This document shows positions 24,823 through 38,227 of a stretch of 64,000 bases of DNA, one piece after another. Source of the DNA: Ophioderma brevispina (Eukaryota; Echinodermata; Ophiuroidea; Amphilepidida; Ophiodermatidae). The position numbers were made by a program, and so were the translations under genes. Below the pieces are notes generated by a model, which searched no databases, was not told the origin of the DNA, and saw nothing but the letters and a program-made list of their open reading frames with translations. The DNA is taken from contig JAMKCH010084933.1 of the NCBI GenBank assembly GCA_023653785.1, positions 1-64,000 on the forward strand, given 5' to 3'. How positions within the stretch are numbered: position 1 is the stretch's first letter; each line of letters begins with the position of its first letter.

Positions 24823-27800
24823 GCCCGTACCCAATACCTCGGGAAAATAGTGTGCCATAGTTACCTCTAACGATGTATATAGCATTTGTATATTACTACT
24901 AATAATAATGATAACATAACGATACGATTCTTAAGCTTACACGTGAGGGTAATTTGTTTCTCACTGTTCATCGTTATGGACGAAAAAGAACGTCTAAAAA
25001 ATAGGCGCAGAAAATATTAATATTATTAAGTAATTTTTACAGTGCTCGTGACACATTGCTTCGGTTTTCTGCTAATTGTCGGCGCCATATTGCTTGAGTA
25101 TTTACCATTATAAGAGTGGGTGTCCCAAAGTGTTTCGCTATTTGGGAACTTAACCAAATGTATACTTGTCTTAACTCTTAAACAAGGTGTAGTGCTTGAC
25201 GGTACATTTCACTATGATGAAGTGTTTAGTTGGTAATTATTTCACATAAAGCAGATATTACCATTCCCCGAAATGTACACTATTATTGCTTTAAAAAATC
25301 ATTCAGTTCAATTTGACACTCTAACTACCACTGACCATAAAGCATCCCCTTTGACCCAGTCAAACCACTGACAAGTATAATGAAATTGATGAGACGATAC
25401 ACACATAACCGTAAGGCCCGTGACTTTGTAATTACGAATGCTAAAAACGTTGTGATTTCAATATCATGATAATAACTTAATCCATAATTCATGACTTTAA
25501 TCTGATTGGATCAGAACGAGTTACATATATAATATAGATGTGATGTTTACGTATTTACAGTTTGCCAAGATTATGGCATCACTCCAGTCAGATTTTGACA
25601 TTGACTACTTTATTACTTGATTCCCATAAAAATTAATTTAACTCGTGAAGAAAAAGTAAATATATATTTATGTTGCTGTTTTGAACACCCTGTATTTTTT
25701 AATCAACTATACTCCAAAATAAATGTAACATTAATGAAAATTTCTCCTGCAATTACCTCTTTCAATGCGGTATTGAAAACAATTGCCATAGCACATGAAT
25801 ATTACATGCTAACAAAGATGACTAAAACAAGGTTTTGTTAGGTCAAAAGGCAAACGTGTTTATACCAACTGCATTGCAAAACAAGTCATTGGACTTACAG
25901 AAGGATTAAAATACTAAGATAAATTACAGAGATTCTGCTGCTGCTGCTGCTGCTGATGATGATGATAATAATGATGACGATAATCATCAGCAGAAACAGC
26001 AGACAAATATCCTTACCCCTAATTACCATCAACCCATCAATTTTAAGCTTTTGAATTTGTGAGATTAACAATATACACATGCTACTCAATAAAACTGTCA
26101 AGACTTGCTTTAAAAGGCATCAATTTCACACCCGAAAATCACACACTGAACTGATTATCCAAATAGCTAAAGTAGATAGAAATTACAATGACATTTTACT
26201 CTAATTTGCATGTTTTTTAATTTAGTTAACCAAATAATTTCACTGGTTTTCTAGCACTTAACCATGCTTACTAACAACTTTCATTGCTGATATCAGGTGA
26301 TTCAAGATAATTTGAACTTTTTAATAAATTCCTGTAATAACAAAGATTATTTTTTATTAGTGTAGATAGTGTGGTTGTTTTCTTGTATTGTCAGCAGCAG
26401 AGAGCATAAATTATGCCAATTTGGGAGAACGAAATAACACTCTAAGTAAGGAATTTATGTTTTGTAGGATGTAATCGTTTTGTTTTTCTACTGAAGAAAA
26501 ACTATTGTTACATACTGGAAATAGCTTATTAGCAGAACATAAATGGCAATATTAAAGTATAAAATTAGCATAAATTAATCATTAATTTAAAGAAATTTTA
26601 AAACAAATTAGTAGTTATCTTTATCAGCAGTTGTATTAATCGTTATTCTTTTGAAATTTTCCAACTACTTTTACGTCTCCTCCTCCTGACCGTCATTGTC
26701 ATCATCATCATCATCGTTAACATCATCATCATCATCATCGTTATCGTCATCATTACGGCGGCAGTAGATAATATTTTGAAAGAACAGAGCTTAATTAAAG
26801 ACCTGTTTCCAAACATCACAAAAAATTGCATTGGTGTATTTTCAGTTGTAAACTATAATTGATTTAACCTATTAATATTCAGTTATTGCCATAAAATATT
26901 ATGTTTACAATTGATATTTTCATTAAATTATATACTTTAAACTGAGAGTGATATTGTTTATTCTGCTGTGCGTATTTTCAGTTGGGGTCTATTCCCCGTG
27001 GACCGGTCAGGTTTGGTTGACTGGATTACAGGCGGCTTGCATTTCAAGGCTAATCGCTGACCTAGTGGCCCGTTCGTATTCACTCTCACGTTTTCTGACA
27101 TATACATAATGCTGAAACGGCACGAAGTTACTACATTTCATATAAAGTCTGAGAGGCCCCTTACGAACCTAACAAAAGCCCCGATTAACTTCTCTCTTTT
27201 TAAGGAAATAACCAAACCACAAGTGAATTGAATTTAAATCAGATTTTGAAATCATTATCCTTCAATATCTGAACAACAGGAGAAAAAAAATGGCAAAATT
27301 TCGGGAAGTTGCAAAAGATTTCCAAGTTGCAGTTTGCTCGACTTGGCGAAAAATGCTCATATCTAATTTACGTTTTTTTCTTGGACCAAATTAAATAAAA
27401 TCATGCATGCTCAGTCTAGATTATTACCTGCTCAAGCGTGATTAATAGAATTGATAAAGACCATATTTAATTTGGAGCCCATATGTGAATACATTAATTA
27501 TGCATAACCGACACGGCGGACACATCGCGAGGGTCGGTCGGCCTGTGTGCCATGCTGAACTACCTGTCTGCTCGATATTGCAGGTGAAATTCAACGCTAT
27601 AGTATGTCTCAGCAAAAAGGCTGCAGATGAGCAATGTTACATAATTGCACTTCATTCTACCCTGTATTACGTTATAAAAAGTTGTCAATAGAAATGGTAA
27701 CCTGCTTCCTCCAAGAAGTGATCAACTGAAGACGAAATGATAAGAAAATGACGTTTATACTTTGAAATACTGTCAGAAATCCGTATCATGGGATGGTTTC

Positions 27801-28247
27801 CTTCCAATGAAATGGCGAGAACTACTCTCATGTATAACCTTAAAAGCAAAAATGTTATATGTTTAACACCCTTATAAGAAACCAGCAAAGGTTTGAAGCA
27901 TCATCACGCACATACACCAACCTGAGAGATGGTTTACTTTTCCCGAGATACACATTACCGTTTGTGGCCTAATTACATTATACCCTTCGCAGCTTCTCTG
28001 TGTCGTGTGTTTTATTCCCTTCTTTCTATATTTTCAAATCTATGCTTGGACTATCAAGCAACCATAGAGCACTTTCAAGGAATGTTTGGGCGTGACTTGT
28101 GAGCATTTCAAACACGTAGCTGGTCTAGGCGTTTGGGCAGGATATGCTTTAAACCAACCATTAAGAAAATTGTTATAAACAGGTGGTGAGGTTTTCGTAT
28201 CAAAAATAATTTCAAAATTCCGTCTCAAAACAAATTGGAAGCAATTA
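24823..28247. other. No gene seen; three small trinucleotide tracts
   Basis: Includes CTGCTGCTGCTGCTG then GATGATGAT at 25934-25985 and CATCATCATCATCG tracts at 26692-26757. The remaining ORFs (25617-25841, 27485-27691, 27685-27888) show no motif or splice context. Otherwise AT-rich noncoding DNA. Confidence 0.4.
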
Positions 28248-28281
28248 CAAACAAACAAACAAACAAACAAATAAACAAACA
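28248..28281. repeat. (AAAC)n tetranucleotide repeat
   Basis: Eight or so tandem ACAA units with one TAA interruption. Confidence 0.9.
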
Positions 28282-28870
28282 ATTATCATAACCAATATGA
28301 GCAACTCTATTTTGATGTCACTTTTTTTGCTGGACCCTGCTAGCCTATAACCATGATAACAGAGAATCTTACTTAATTCACAATCGTCTTGGTCTTGTCA
28401 CTCACGTTTTAAATGCCTCTAGCTGACAGGTTGTTACCCCTTCATGATGCATTGGTAGTCTCGATCCCAGAGGCCAATGGTCATATGAAACAGTGTATAA
28501 TATCTAGTAACAGAAGGTCCATCTCGATCAGGAGTACATGGTCTTGTTACTTGAGTGTTATAATTGCAAATAATGTATTATCACTGCCCTGATTAACCTT
28601 GAATTGGTCACACGTTTGGTCCACTTTTGGTCCATCTATTTCAAGCATTACTGACATAAATCCTGAACATAAAACGAATGTTACACATATCTTACTCTCT
28701 CTCTCTCTCTTTACCTTCAATTTGCATCGTGATATTTTTGTTAAAATACCCTTTGTTTAGGAAATATACACATATTGTGATTTTCAATAGCCCAACATCA
28801 TTTAAAAATATCAAAGGTATTTCCTGGAGTTTCAGTTTAAACTTAAAACTCAGTTGATACAATATCTTAA
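28282..28870. other. No gene seen
   Basis: AT-rich sequence with a CTCTCTCTCTCTCT tract near 28697; nothing else noted. Confidence 0.4.
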
Positions 28871-30110
28871 TTGTTTGTTGCTTTTGAGATTGTTTGTTGC
28901 TATATATATGTTGCTTATGAGATTGTTTGTTGCTATATACTGCTTGTGAGATTGTTGCTATATGTTGCTTGTGAGATTGTTGCTATATGTTGCTTGTGAG
29001 ATTGTTGCTATATGTTGCTTGTGAGATTGTTGCTATATGTTGCTTGTGAGATTGTTGCTATATGTTGCTTGTGAGATTGTTGCTATATGTTGCTTGTGAG
29101 ATTTTTTGTTGCTATATGCTGCTTCTGAGATTGTTGCTACATGTATATGCTGCTTGTGAGATTGTTTATAGCTATATGTTGCTTGTGAGATTGTTTGTTG
29201 CTATATTCTACTTGTGAGATTGTTGCTATATGTTGCTTGTGAGATTGTTTGTTGCTATATTCTACTTGTGAGATTGTTTGTTGCTATATTCTGCTTGTGA
29301 TGTTGTTTGTTGCTATATGTTGCTTGTGAGATTGTTTGTTGCTATATGTTGCTTGTGAGATTGTTTGTAGCTATATTCTGCTTGTGAGATTGTTTGTTGC
29401 TATATTCTACTTGTGAGATTGTTTGTAGCTCTATTCTGCTTGGGAGATTGTTGCTATATGTTGCTTGTGAGATTGTTTGTTGTTATATTCTATTTGTGAG
29501 ATTGTTTGTTGCTATATGCTGCTTGTGTGATTGTTTGTTGTTATATTCTATTTGTGAGATTGTTTGTTGCTATATGCTGCTTGTGATATTGTTTGTTGCT
29601 ATATGCTGCGTGTGAGATTGCTTGTTCCTATATGTTGCTTGTGAGATTGTTTGTTGCTATATGCTGCTTGTGAGAGTGTTTCATGCTTTATGCTGCTTGT
29701 GAGATTGTTTGTTGTTATATGTTGATTGTGAGATTGTTGTTGCTATATTCTGCTTGTGAGATTGTTTGTTGCTATATGTTGCTTGTGAGATTGTTTGTTG
29801 CCATAAGCTACTTGTGAGATTGTTGTTGCTATAGTTGCTTGTGAGATTGTTTGTTGCCATAAGCTACTTGTGAGATTGTTTATTGCTATATGCTGCTTGT
29901 GAGATTGTTTGTTGCTATATGTTGCTTGTGAGATTGTTTGTTGCTATATCCTGCTTGTGAGATTGTTTGTTGTTATATGCTACTTGTGAGATTGTTACTA
30001 TATTCTGCTTTTGAGATAGTTTGTTCCTATTTGTAGCCTGTGAGATTGTTTCTTGCTATATGCTGCTTGAGAGATTGCTTGTTGCTTTATGCTGCTTGTG
30101 AGATGTTGTG
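28871..30110. repeat. Minisatellite with mixed 25- and 29-bp units
   Basis: About 1.24 kb of tandem units containing TGCTTGTGAGATTGT and TTGCTATATG. Around 28945-29095 the unit is 25 bp (GAGATTG TTGCTATATG TTGCTTGT); elsewhere a 4-nt addition (TTTG) makes it 29 bp. Both forms are interspersed, with point variants such as TATTCTGCT for TATGTTGCT. Short ORFs through it (for example 29394-29615) are repeat artefacts. Confidence 0.97.
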
Positions 30111-30624
30111 CATAGGGGATACACCACAGAGGATGTCTTAAGAATAAAAAAAAAAAAATGGTGGACTTCTTTAATGCATGACATCTAAAAACGCTTTAAA
30201 GTGTATCAGAATCATTACATGTATCAACTGTTTCTGAATTCTATTAAGAAAGTGGTGTAAGTTCATGATTGACATGGTAGACTGGAATGCTTCGCAAATT
30301 AAATGGCATTTGTGCAGCAAATTTGAGGCATTTTACTACGCGGTCATCAATTACATCTCGATTGGCCCACTATGAGCCGTACCGACTACAGAGTACAATA
30401 ATAGAGCTTCTCATGCTGGGCACTTTGATGTACTCTGCGATTAGTGATTCATAACTATTTTTTTTCCTGGTCATCATTTGTTGAATATTTGGTCATTTGG
30501 TAATTTTAGCCTGTACTTTGGAGTGATATCCTGGTGTGAGAGTTTTAAATGTGAAAGAAACATGATCAAAGTTGTCAGTTTTCCATAGAATACTGTGTAT
30601 AAGTAAGGTAATGATGTTTAACTT
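30111..30624. other. Unique sequence splitting the minisatellite
   Basis: About 510 bp with no unit of the minisatellite on either strand and no ORF of note. It starts after a poly-A tract (AATAAAAAAAAAAAA near 30146). Confidence 0.7.
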
Positions 30625-30846
30625 ATATGCTGGTTGTGAGATTGTTTGTTGCTATATTCTGCTTGTGAGATGTGATTGTTGCTATATGTTGCTTGTGAGA
30701 TTGGTTATTGCTATATGTTGCTTGTGAGATTGTTTTTTGCTATATGTTGCTTGTGAGATTGTTTGTTGCTAAATGTTGCTTGTGAGATTGTTTGTTGCTA
30801 TATTCTGCTTGTGAGATTGTTTGTTGCTATGTTGCTTGTGAGATTG
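30625..30846. repeat. Second block of the same minisatellite
   Basis: Seven or so further copies of the TTGTTTGTTGCTATATG / TTGCTTGTGAGAT unit in the same orientation as the main block. Confidence 0.95.
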
Positions 30847-33800
30847 AAAATGAGAATGCAGTTACTATTACTGTAGCAAATTACTTATAAATCAAGTCTA
30901 ATATAACATTTATTTCATACATATTTACCCACACTAATCAAAGCTTAGTAGTTCATATTCGGAGGCCTATCATCCTGTTTAGATAAACAGCAAAAGAAAC
31001 AAAAAACACAAATTAAACACATAATAAAACCAACAAACAATTTCGCACCATATCTTTGCAAGCTTTATCAGGAAAGTATGCATTAAATATAGCACTCTGT
31101 TAACAGCTACAAACTGGGTTTGTGACTTTGTAAACCTTGGGGAAAAGTTGAATTAGGGTGTTACTTCCCAAATTTTGCTTTGTTTGGATAAGCCACAGAT
31201 GAACAGTTCTTTAATTACAGGTTGCTTTTCCTACAAACATTTTTGGATTGCAAGTATATCTTATAAGCAAGATTCATGCTAAGCTTAGGGTAGGTACGGT
31301 CAAGGATAATATTATTTAAACTCCAAATCTTGCCATTGCACGTCGTATTTATTGATTTATACAGCTGCCTCTTAGATAAACAAATCTTTCTAATATCATA
31401 TTCATAGCTTTATATCAATATGAAGATAATTTAGGCCAGGTCACTTTGTAGATATCAAAGAATATTAATGTTCACGTTTTACCTTTTGGGTAATAGTGTA
31501 TTTAAATTGTGTATACTATTAATATCATAGAAGATGCACAAAAGACAAACAAATTGATTTCAATAAATAAGATATCAATTTTAATTCGTATTTATAAGTT
31601 TCCACTTGAAAATGTTGTAAACATTTTTCATTTTCTCATTGACAGGCTCTGCTTAATTCCAAAGAAAAGATAATTGCCACTACGGCTAACAAATCAGTAC
31701 ACCCGAGTATTGCAATGAAAAATAATACATTTCTTTTTTTCAACATTTTTTTGAGAAAAATAATACGTTGTGGTACTAAAGTATGTTTAACAAGTTAAAA
31801 ATTTGTAAGGAATTAATGCATACTGCATTTGGTATATGTTTGCCAGGATCAAAATTTGTGAGAATTGAAAAAAAATATCCTTTTGGGATCAACATAATGA
31901 TCGGTATGTAGTGGCATGTCATATTGTGATAGGCATTGTCATATCATTCAAACAATGTTTTTGATGGATCGGTTTGATGCTAGATAGAAGTCTTAAAGTC
32001 TTAAATCAGAAAATCAAACAAAATATTAAAAATCAGATTTTTTATGTCTGTAACATGTATCCTAACCGATAAGACCAAAGGCGTCCTAATAAGGATAAAA
32101 TCGGGCATTTTAGTCATAATCTAGGTACGGACACTTAGTGCAACACACGATTAATTCGAGATTCTTTATATCCTTCAACACTGCTGTTTCTTCCATATTT
32201 GGCATTTTTTCATTTGGACAAAAATACCTCATGAGAAGTTTACAATTACAGAATTTTCATTCACTCTTAAGACATTCCTGCAAATTTCAAATAGTTGACG
32301 TTTCGGGTGGATTACTGATAGTGCCTTTAACATCTAAGATTGTTGCCAAGACACTGTGTTGTGGCCAATATAAGCGGCCATATAATCTCTAATAGCAGCT
32401 ATACCACTGATTTAGTTGTTGTGACTTGTTTGTTTGTTTGTTTATTTTTTCTTTATCCTGGGACATTCAGTCAGTGACAATACAAGTGTCCTCTGTTCTT
32501 CCCGAGGCTCAGTTTTATGGATCATATAATTCCTTTATGTTATTTATGGGATGGACTTTGGTTGATATCTTAAAGTTTTACATATTTTGAAGAATAAAAA
32601 TCAAATTTTGATGCATTTCGTCAAAGCTATTAAAGCTATTCAAATGACCATCCCTGGGTAGACATCTTGGATTTGGATAGGAAAGGAAGGGTTCTATTTA
32701 ACTAACTACAGATCGGGATTTTTACCTCATTGACCAAGTCACAGATACCTAAATCAGTGTTATAGCAGCCTGTTGTAGGAGTTTATATTTGGCCATATAT
32801 TGGCTGCAGTCATTTTTGCAGCCATCTTGAAAATTTCAAAATACTAAGAGTTCTATCCTTGGCACCAAACGGATCATGAAGCAGTTGCTACTAAAGTCAT
32901 CTAAATTATTGGAAATAAACAAACAAACAAACAGAATAAAAACAAAAACAAACTTACAAAAACAAAACAAATAAAAACACTAGCTATTATCTCATCTCAT
33001 ATTTAAAAATATTACAAAAAGAAACAAATTTAACAAACAAACAATCAAGCAAACAAACAGTCAAATATGTTCCCAATATAATACAACATATAAATTACAT
33101 TTAACAGATGACATTGCTCTGAAAATACTTAAATTATTCTATTTTTGCCCCATAGTATATAATAATAGCACAATGTAGAATAAAATTCATATGATTTATT
33201 GTTATTATATGTAAACATTCTAGATGGCAGCCAAAATCCGCCACAAGAATTCAGATCTTGACAAAACATATATTGGTAGCACTATGCAGCATGTATTGGA
33301 TTTTTCCTTAAAACGTAAAAAAAGGCAAGACGGGCTGCCAAATTCCACCCCAAAACACCTAAGACGCTACTTGAAAATTCTCATCAATGATTGGTTCTAA
33401 GAGTTTGTGAACAAAGTAAATTTTTGAAATCATGACTTTAGCCAGTGGACTAGGCGAAATGCAGCTAACTTTAGAACACATAAAATACAAAATTGTATTC
33501 AATAATTAAATGAAAATGTTGCCAATTTGATATCAGCATAGATAATACAAAGGAACCTACTGTGTCAAAACAACACAGTATTATGCATCACTAAATACAG
33601 TCATTTTTGCAATCATGTAGTTCAATCTTTTTCGTTTATCACGGAATCCTAGCAATCTTGGCGAGCAATTTCAAGAAACTGCATATGCGTTATGCGCAGA
33701 GTGTATTTTTTCCCAGGATGAATAATGTATAAAAATGAATTACTGTTCTTCGTGGGACGAAAAGAAAACAAGAACCGAGAGAAACCAGTGATGCGGGCGA

Positions 33801-34712
33801 CATGTATTATACATTAATTCATCAAAAATAAATATCGTTGAATTCTTGATATCACCACTCGATGCATTACAAAATGAAATAAATAGACAGAAACAATCAT
33901 CGTGTGATATTTCACTGCGTACTACTTTTTATGTAAATGATTCGGAAATGGCCGCAATTCAAACACACTAATGGGTAGCAACCTAACTTGAAAGCCGTGC
34001 AGATTAAAACAATAAGATAACAACAACAACAATAAAAGCTGTCAAAAATGTTAAATCTTGAACTTTGCACAGTCAATGTAGTAGCTACAAATCCACTGCT
34101 GCAAATCTAAAAATGCAAAACTCTACGTAATATATAAATTAATTGCAAAACAAATATAGTACGTGGTACATTTAAAATATTTAGAATGATACCGAGATAC
34201 CGAAGTTTTCCGAGCTCTCTTATTAGTTTTGCACTTTTATAAGAATTTGCATAACAAATGTACAGTTTTACCACAGGATTCCAAAAGCTACAGGTGCAAT
34301 GCTCACATTTCTGGCCAGTTGCCAAAATTCCAAACACATGCGCGTGTTCCGAGCTCTCTCTCTTTCTCCATATTTGTAAACATGCATACCATCATGCTCT
34401 TGTAAACATGCCTGGGGTTTGGGATTTGCCTTATTCAAGATTATTTTAAAGGCAACGATAGTGTGAAGTTAGGCAACGTGATTAATTTTGGATGCACAAA
34501 ATAATGTTTAGAATTTCAACAGTCAAATGCACTTTAACACTTAAGTATGAAAGGGTGTAGCGTTGCACCCTTGATTTGCTTATTCGTTTCTCGTATTTTA
34601 TTCTTGCCCATTTTTACTTGTCTAACTTTTAGTCACACTTCTTCCGAGATAATTCGTATAGGTATTCTCTTATACACTTACGGGCATAACCATATCCAAA
34701 ATAAAGTTAAAG

Positions 34713-34714
<2 letters not shown>
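30847..34714. other. No gene seen over ~3.9 kb
   Basis: AT-rich sequence with short TTTG (about 32424-32445) and AAAC/AACA (about 32918-33060) tracts. ORFs at 32138-32392, 34107-34337, 34258-34449 have no domain, and the last two overlap on opposite strands. Confidence 0.4.

Positions 34715-34793
<79 letters not shown>
34715..34793. repeat. (TA)n microsatellite, ~79 bp
   Basis: Uninterrupted TA repeat; the Ile-Tyr run in the plus-strand reading comes from it. Confidence 0.98.
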
Positions 34794-34795
<2 letters not shown>

Positions 34796-36620
34796 TACAG
34801 TACAAATGATATCTTATACAAATCATATCTTTATTTTGAATCAGCTGAGTGATACATCGATTTCCAAAACCCTGTACAAACCAATGAGAGTCTATGTATT
34901 TCCCTAAAACACAAAGAGCGAAGAATGCGGGTTAACTAATCAATCTTAGTCGATATTACAAATTAAATCATTTCTAAAATGGTTTCTGGCCGTAAACAAA
35001 TTATGGAAACAAAATTTGTGTCATTTTTACACCTTTCAAAATCAATGATTTGACTCTGATTTCAAGAGCTGACAACAATATTACTTTTTTATTGCATAGA
35101 TTTTGTTTAAAGTACACCCTTTTGATGGTACAATTTACATGATAAAAGTCTTAGGAGAAAGTATTTTTTGGAGGTACATACGTTTACCTAGGAAGACCCC
35201 CTTATACACCAACTGGCGTACACATGACCCAATTACCTCTTAGTTATTGGAAATCGGTACAAGTGTATAGAAACATACAGTACTTTTACTTCAGCAGCCT
35301 CCGTGACATTAAACTCTATGAAAAAGATAAATGTATAAGATATGAAGTTGTAATTAGCAGAATGTAGAAGAGAAATGCATTGTCAAAATGACTGTTTTGT
35401 GCAGTGTATATTGTAAATGACATTTCCTGACATTTATCCTTTCTGAGACATCGTTGACATTTTTATTTTAATCGTGGTAATTTTGTGGGCAAATATTTCA
35501 TAATGATTTTTTATATCAGTGCCATTTTTGCTTTTGCTCACCAGTAGCTACTAGTTTTACCAATCGAGCTCATTTTAGTTTAATATCAAATATTGACCAG
35601 TTTTAATTTGACCATGACACTTAATAATTTTATGCTCTTACCATGATAAGCTAACTTACCTTAACAATTGAGCTTTTGAAAATGTTAAAAACGTTTTGAA
35701 GGTGAAGTTTAATCAATAGCTTTTTGTGCTTATGTGATGTATGTTTGCAGTCTAACCCAGGTTTATGATCATTATTAGTTTTGCAGATTACTTTTTGCAA
35801 TGGTATTGTTTATTTAGTTCTAGATTTATAATAATAGTCCTACAGGATTTTTGCGCCCCTGTAGTTCTCGGTATGGCCAACTGTAATATGGCTTAATATG
35901 TACAAGACTTAAACAGATCATAATAGGACTTGTCCGCAAAAACCTAGCCATTATACTCAGTATATACCTTTCGGTGCCAACTTCAGAAGGGAGTGAGCTA
36001 ATATAGGTACTATATGGCGATGATGATTGTAGTCTTACGTTTGTGTTCTGCCATACACCCATTACCTCTTTGTACTTGCAAAAAATATTTTACTCAAGAG
36101 TTAATTTTGTTTTTATGAAACAACAATAAACACAAATATGGCGTAAAATATTTCAGGCCTCTGGTCTGCTACTTCGAAACAGTTATTGTGATACATGTGC
36201 TAAATAACTATCGTATTATATACTTGAATGGTATTAGGATTGGAAACCGCCCATCCAAAGATTCAGTTTATTTTGTAAAAAAATAAAAAATCGATATCTA
36301 ATGAGGACACCGATAACCATGAAACAGTAAGATTTAAGTTTTAGTTACAATTTCCAGAAGATGTTGGCGTAAAATAACAGAGATATATGTTATTTACCCG
36401 TAGTGAAACTTGCCTAAATATTTTAGTTTTGGTTTATTTTGCTTTGCAATGTAATCTAAGCGCCAATTTCGACAATTTTAATGTGAGTTTAGTTTACAAG
36501 TTATTTATCCAATTTCTTATTTGAATTTTGAGCTATTTTCACAAGTGTTTCATGTTTTTCACTTCAGAGTTGAATCTAAAGTAAGAGTTTCATGAAAATT
36601 GCAATGCCACTTTTACTCAG
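34794..36620. other. No gene seen
   Basis: AT-rich sequence. A minus-strand ORF at 35826-36062 has no supporting features. Confidence 0.4.
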
Positions 36621-36832
36621 CGAGTGAAGAAGAGGCGTTGCCTCATCGTCGTGCGGGTTTCAAACAAGACCTTTTACACTACATATTAGAAGCCTTTCAA
36701 CCATGTTTCAACCCCTGTTCCCCGTCTTGTTATCTTATTGGTTCTTCCCACCTGTTCTCAGTCATGTTTGTTATTTGCAAAGGGACGCTGTACCTCCAGA
36801 CATTGGGAATAGGGTTCATCTTCCTGTACAAA
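36621..36832 (+). CDS. Candidate internal exon, unknown protein
   Basis: A frame between a possible acceptor (CACTTTTACTCAG just upstream) and a strong donor (TACAAA followed by GTAAGTAT) encodes about 70 residues with balanced composition. It starts SEEEALPHRRAGFKQDLLHY, includes two cysteine clusters (CFNPCSPSC), and ends in a hydrophobic stretch with LYLQTLGIGFIFLYK. The frame stays open past the donor to 36976. A second open frame on the same strand (from 36703) overlaps it, so the reading frame is not secure. The patch is GC-richer than its flanks. I recognise no family and no partner exon is visible. Confidence 0.25.
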
Positions 36833-37153
36833 GTAAGTATATATTGCGAACCACCCACACGCAAGGAGTTAATACGAGCATGTAGACAATTTGAATCTGT
36901 AAGTCAATTTTGTTTGCAGCTAATCGTCAACACAATTCTTCATTATGTTCCTTACACACCAATAGAGTACAAATGATAAATAACACACGATCAAAAGAGG
37001 ACTAATATGCTTATTCTTCAATAAGTGACTGTTCGATTGCTTTATAACTGGCCAATGTTAACTTGCAAGAGCCACCTTAAAACTTCAGGTTTTAGCCTTT
37101 TACAAGGACATGTATTAATATGCACAAAATTTAGCTTCCAACGCATTGTTTTC
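36833..37153. other. No gene seen
   Basis: Sequence after the candidate donor; AT-rich with no further exon that I can support. Confidence 0.35.
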
Positions 37154-37193
37154 AGATGTTTACTTGGAGCTATAGATGTTTACTTGGAGCTAT
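37154..37193. repeat. Perfect 20-bp tandem duplication
   Basis: AGATGTTTACTTGGAGCTAT occurs twice head to tail with no mismatch. Confidence 0.97.
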
Positions 37194-38005
37194 CTCAGAG
37201 ACCCACTGGACCAAGGATATGTATGCATTCATTTTGAATATTTATTTTCATGCTTATTTCTATTATGGTAATGTATAATTTTTCTGTTGTTGTTGTGAAA
37301 GATTTGAATTTGATCTTCCAAATCATCTCCGCGTGCAAATTGCTAAAATATCTCCATTTTGTCACCTGATTTGTGTTAAGCTCAATGCTATGATTATTGC
37401 CGAGTGGCATAACATCTGATGATGAAGACGATTGTCAAGTTCATTGTCTCTGTAATTAATACTATCGAAGAGACACTCATAATATTACACGAATTTAAAT
37501 GAAACTAAACCCTATAGGCTAAATAATAATTATTTAAATAAAATGTAAAACAACGTGCATCCACCTTTTTCCACCTGCGGAAACATTTGGATGATTTTAC
37601 TACTTTAAATCTTATGACAAATAAATAGCATGATACATTAGTCAGGTCGCCGGAATTCTGGGTAATGAATACTCCAGTTTTCACTTCAGCGCTTTAGGGA
37701 ACGTGAAGCTGAAGAACTGAGTTTTTTACTGTGTGACCCATGGCGGTGCGATACGTGTATTCCATACCAAAGTCGGTATGGCATATAAGTTTGTTGCCGC
37801 AAGGTATGAGCGGGTTTTCATTAGTATGGAATAGTAAACATCAAAATAGCATGGCCTGCGCGCGCTCAGTTGTGTTCTGAACTGCCGAAAAAAAACCTCC
37901 GGGTTCGCTTTGAGATCGAGGTATCACATTCAACGCAGAACGGATCAAATTTCAGCAGCACAACTCTTCTAAATTGAAAATTTTTCACCGATTTCCAATG
38001 TTAGC

Positions 38006-38227
38006 CTAGTAAATGTCTCGGGAAAGGCCCGCGTTCATGATTACCTCTTCTGTTAGGTTTGTAGTTTTCATTTTCCTAGTCGCTAGAAGACTTAGAAATT
38101 GTGATGCTATGAAGACCATCACTATTGCACCTCGAGGGAGATTGGCCCTGTGGCGCGCTGAGGCCTCATGTAAGTATAACAAAATTAGAAGAGCGAGGAT
38201 TGGGAGTGTCAGACGTTTACATTTCAT
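38006..38227 (-). CDS. Candidate small secreted peptide ORF, antisense to 38013-38168
   Basis: A complete 73-codon frame begins MKCKRLTLPILALLILLYLH and continues EASA, a layout that fits a signal peptide: a basic start, a leucine-rich core and an A-x-A cleavage site near residue 24. The remaining ~49 residues have few cysteines and a second hydrophobic patch (IVMVFIASQFLSLLA), which argues against a typical secreted peptide. No TATA box or homologue recognised. Could be chance. Confidence 0.2.
   Translation of the reverse strand: MKCKRLTLPILALLILLYLHEASARHRANLPRGAIVMVFIASQFLSLLATRKMKTTNLTEEVIMNAGLSRDIY
38013..38168 (+). CDS. Candidate first coding exon, unknown protein
   Basis: ATG at 38013 opens MSRERPAFMITSSVRFVVFI, with a hydrophobic stretch (FVVFIFLVA) flanked by Arg residues that could be a signal anchor. 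The frame runs 72 codons to 38231, but a strong donor (GCCTCAT followed by GTAAGTAT) at about 38169 suggests it would be spliced after about 52 codons. It overlaps the antisense ORF at 38006-38227. No family recognised; both readings cannot easily be right. Confidence 0.25.

Noticed and set aside
29394..29615. 73-codon Cys/Leu-rich repetitive ORF
   Set aside because: It is the 29-bp minisatellite read in one frame; the unit length is not a multiple of three and the frame is soon closed.
28871..30846. Possible CRISPR-like array
   Set aside because: The units are contiguous tandem repeats without unique spacers, and the sequence is eukaryotic in character.
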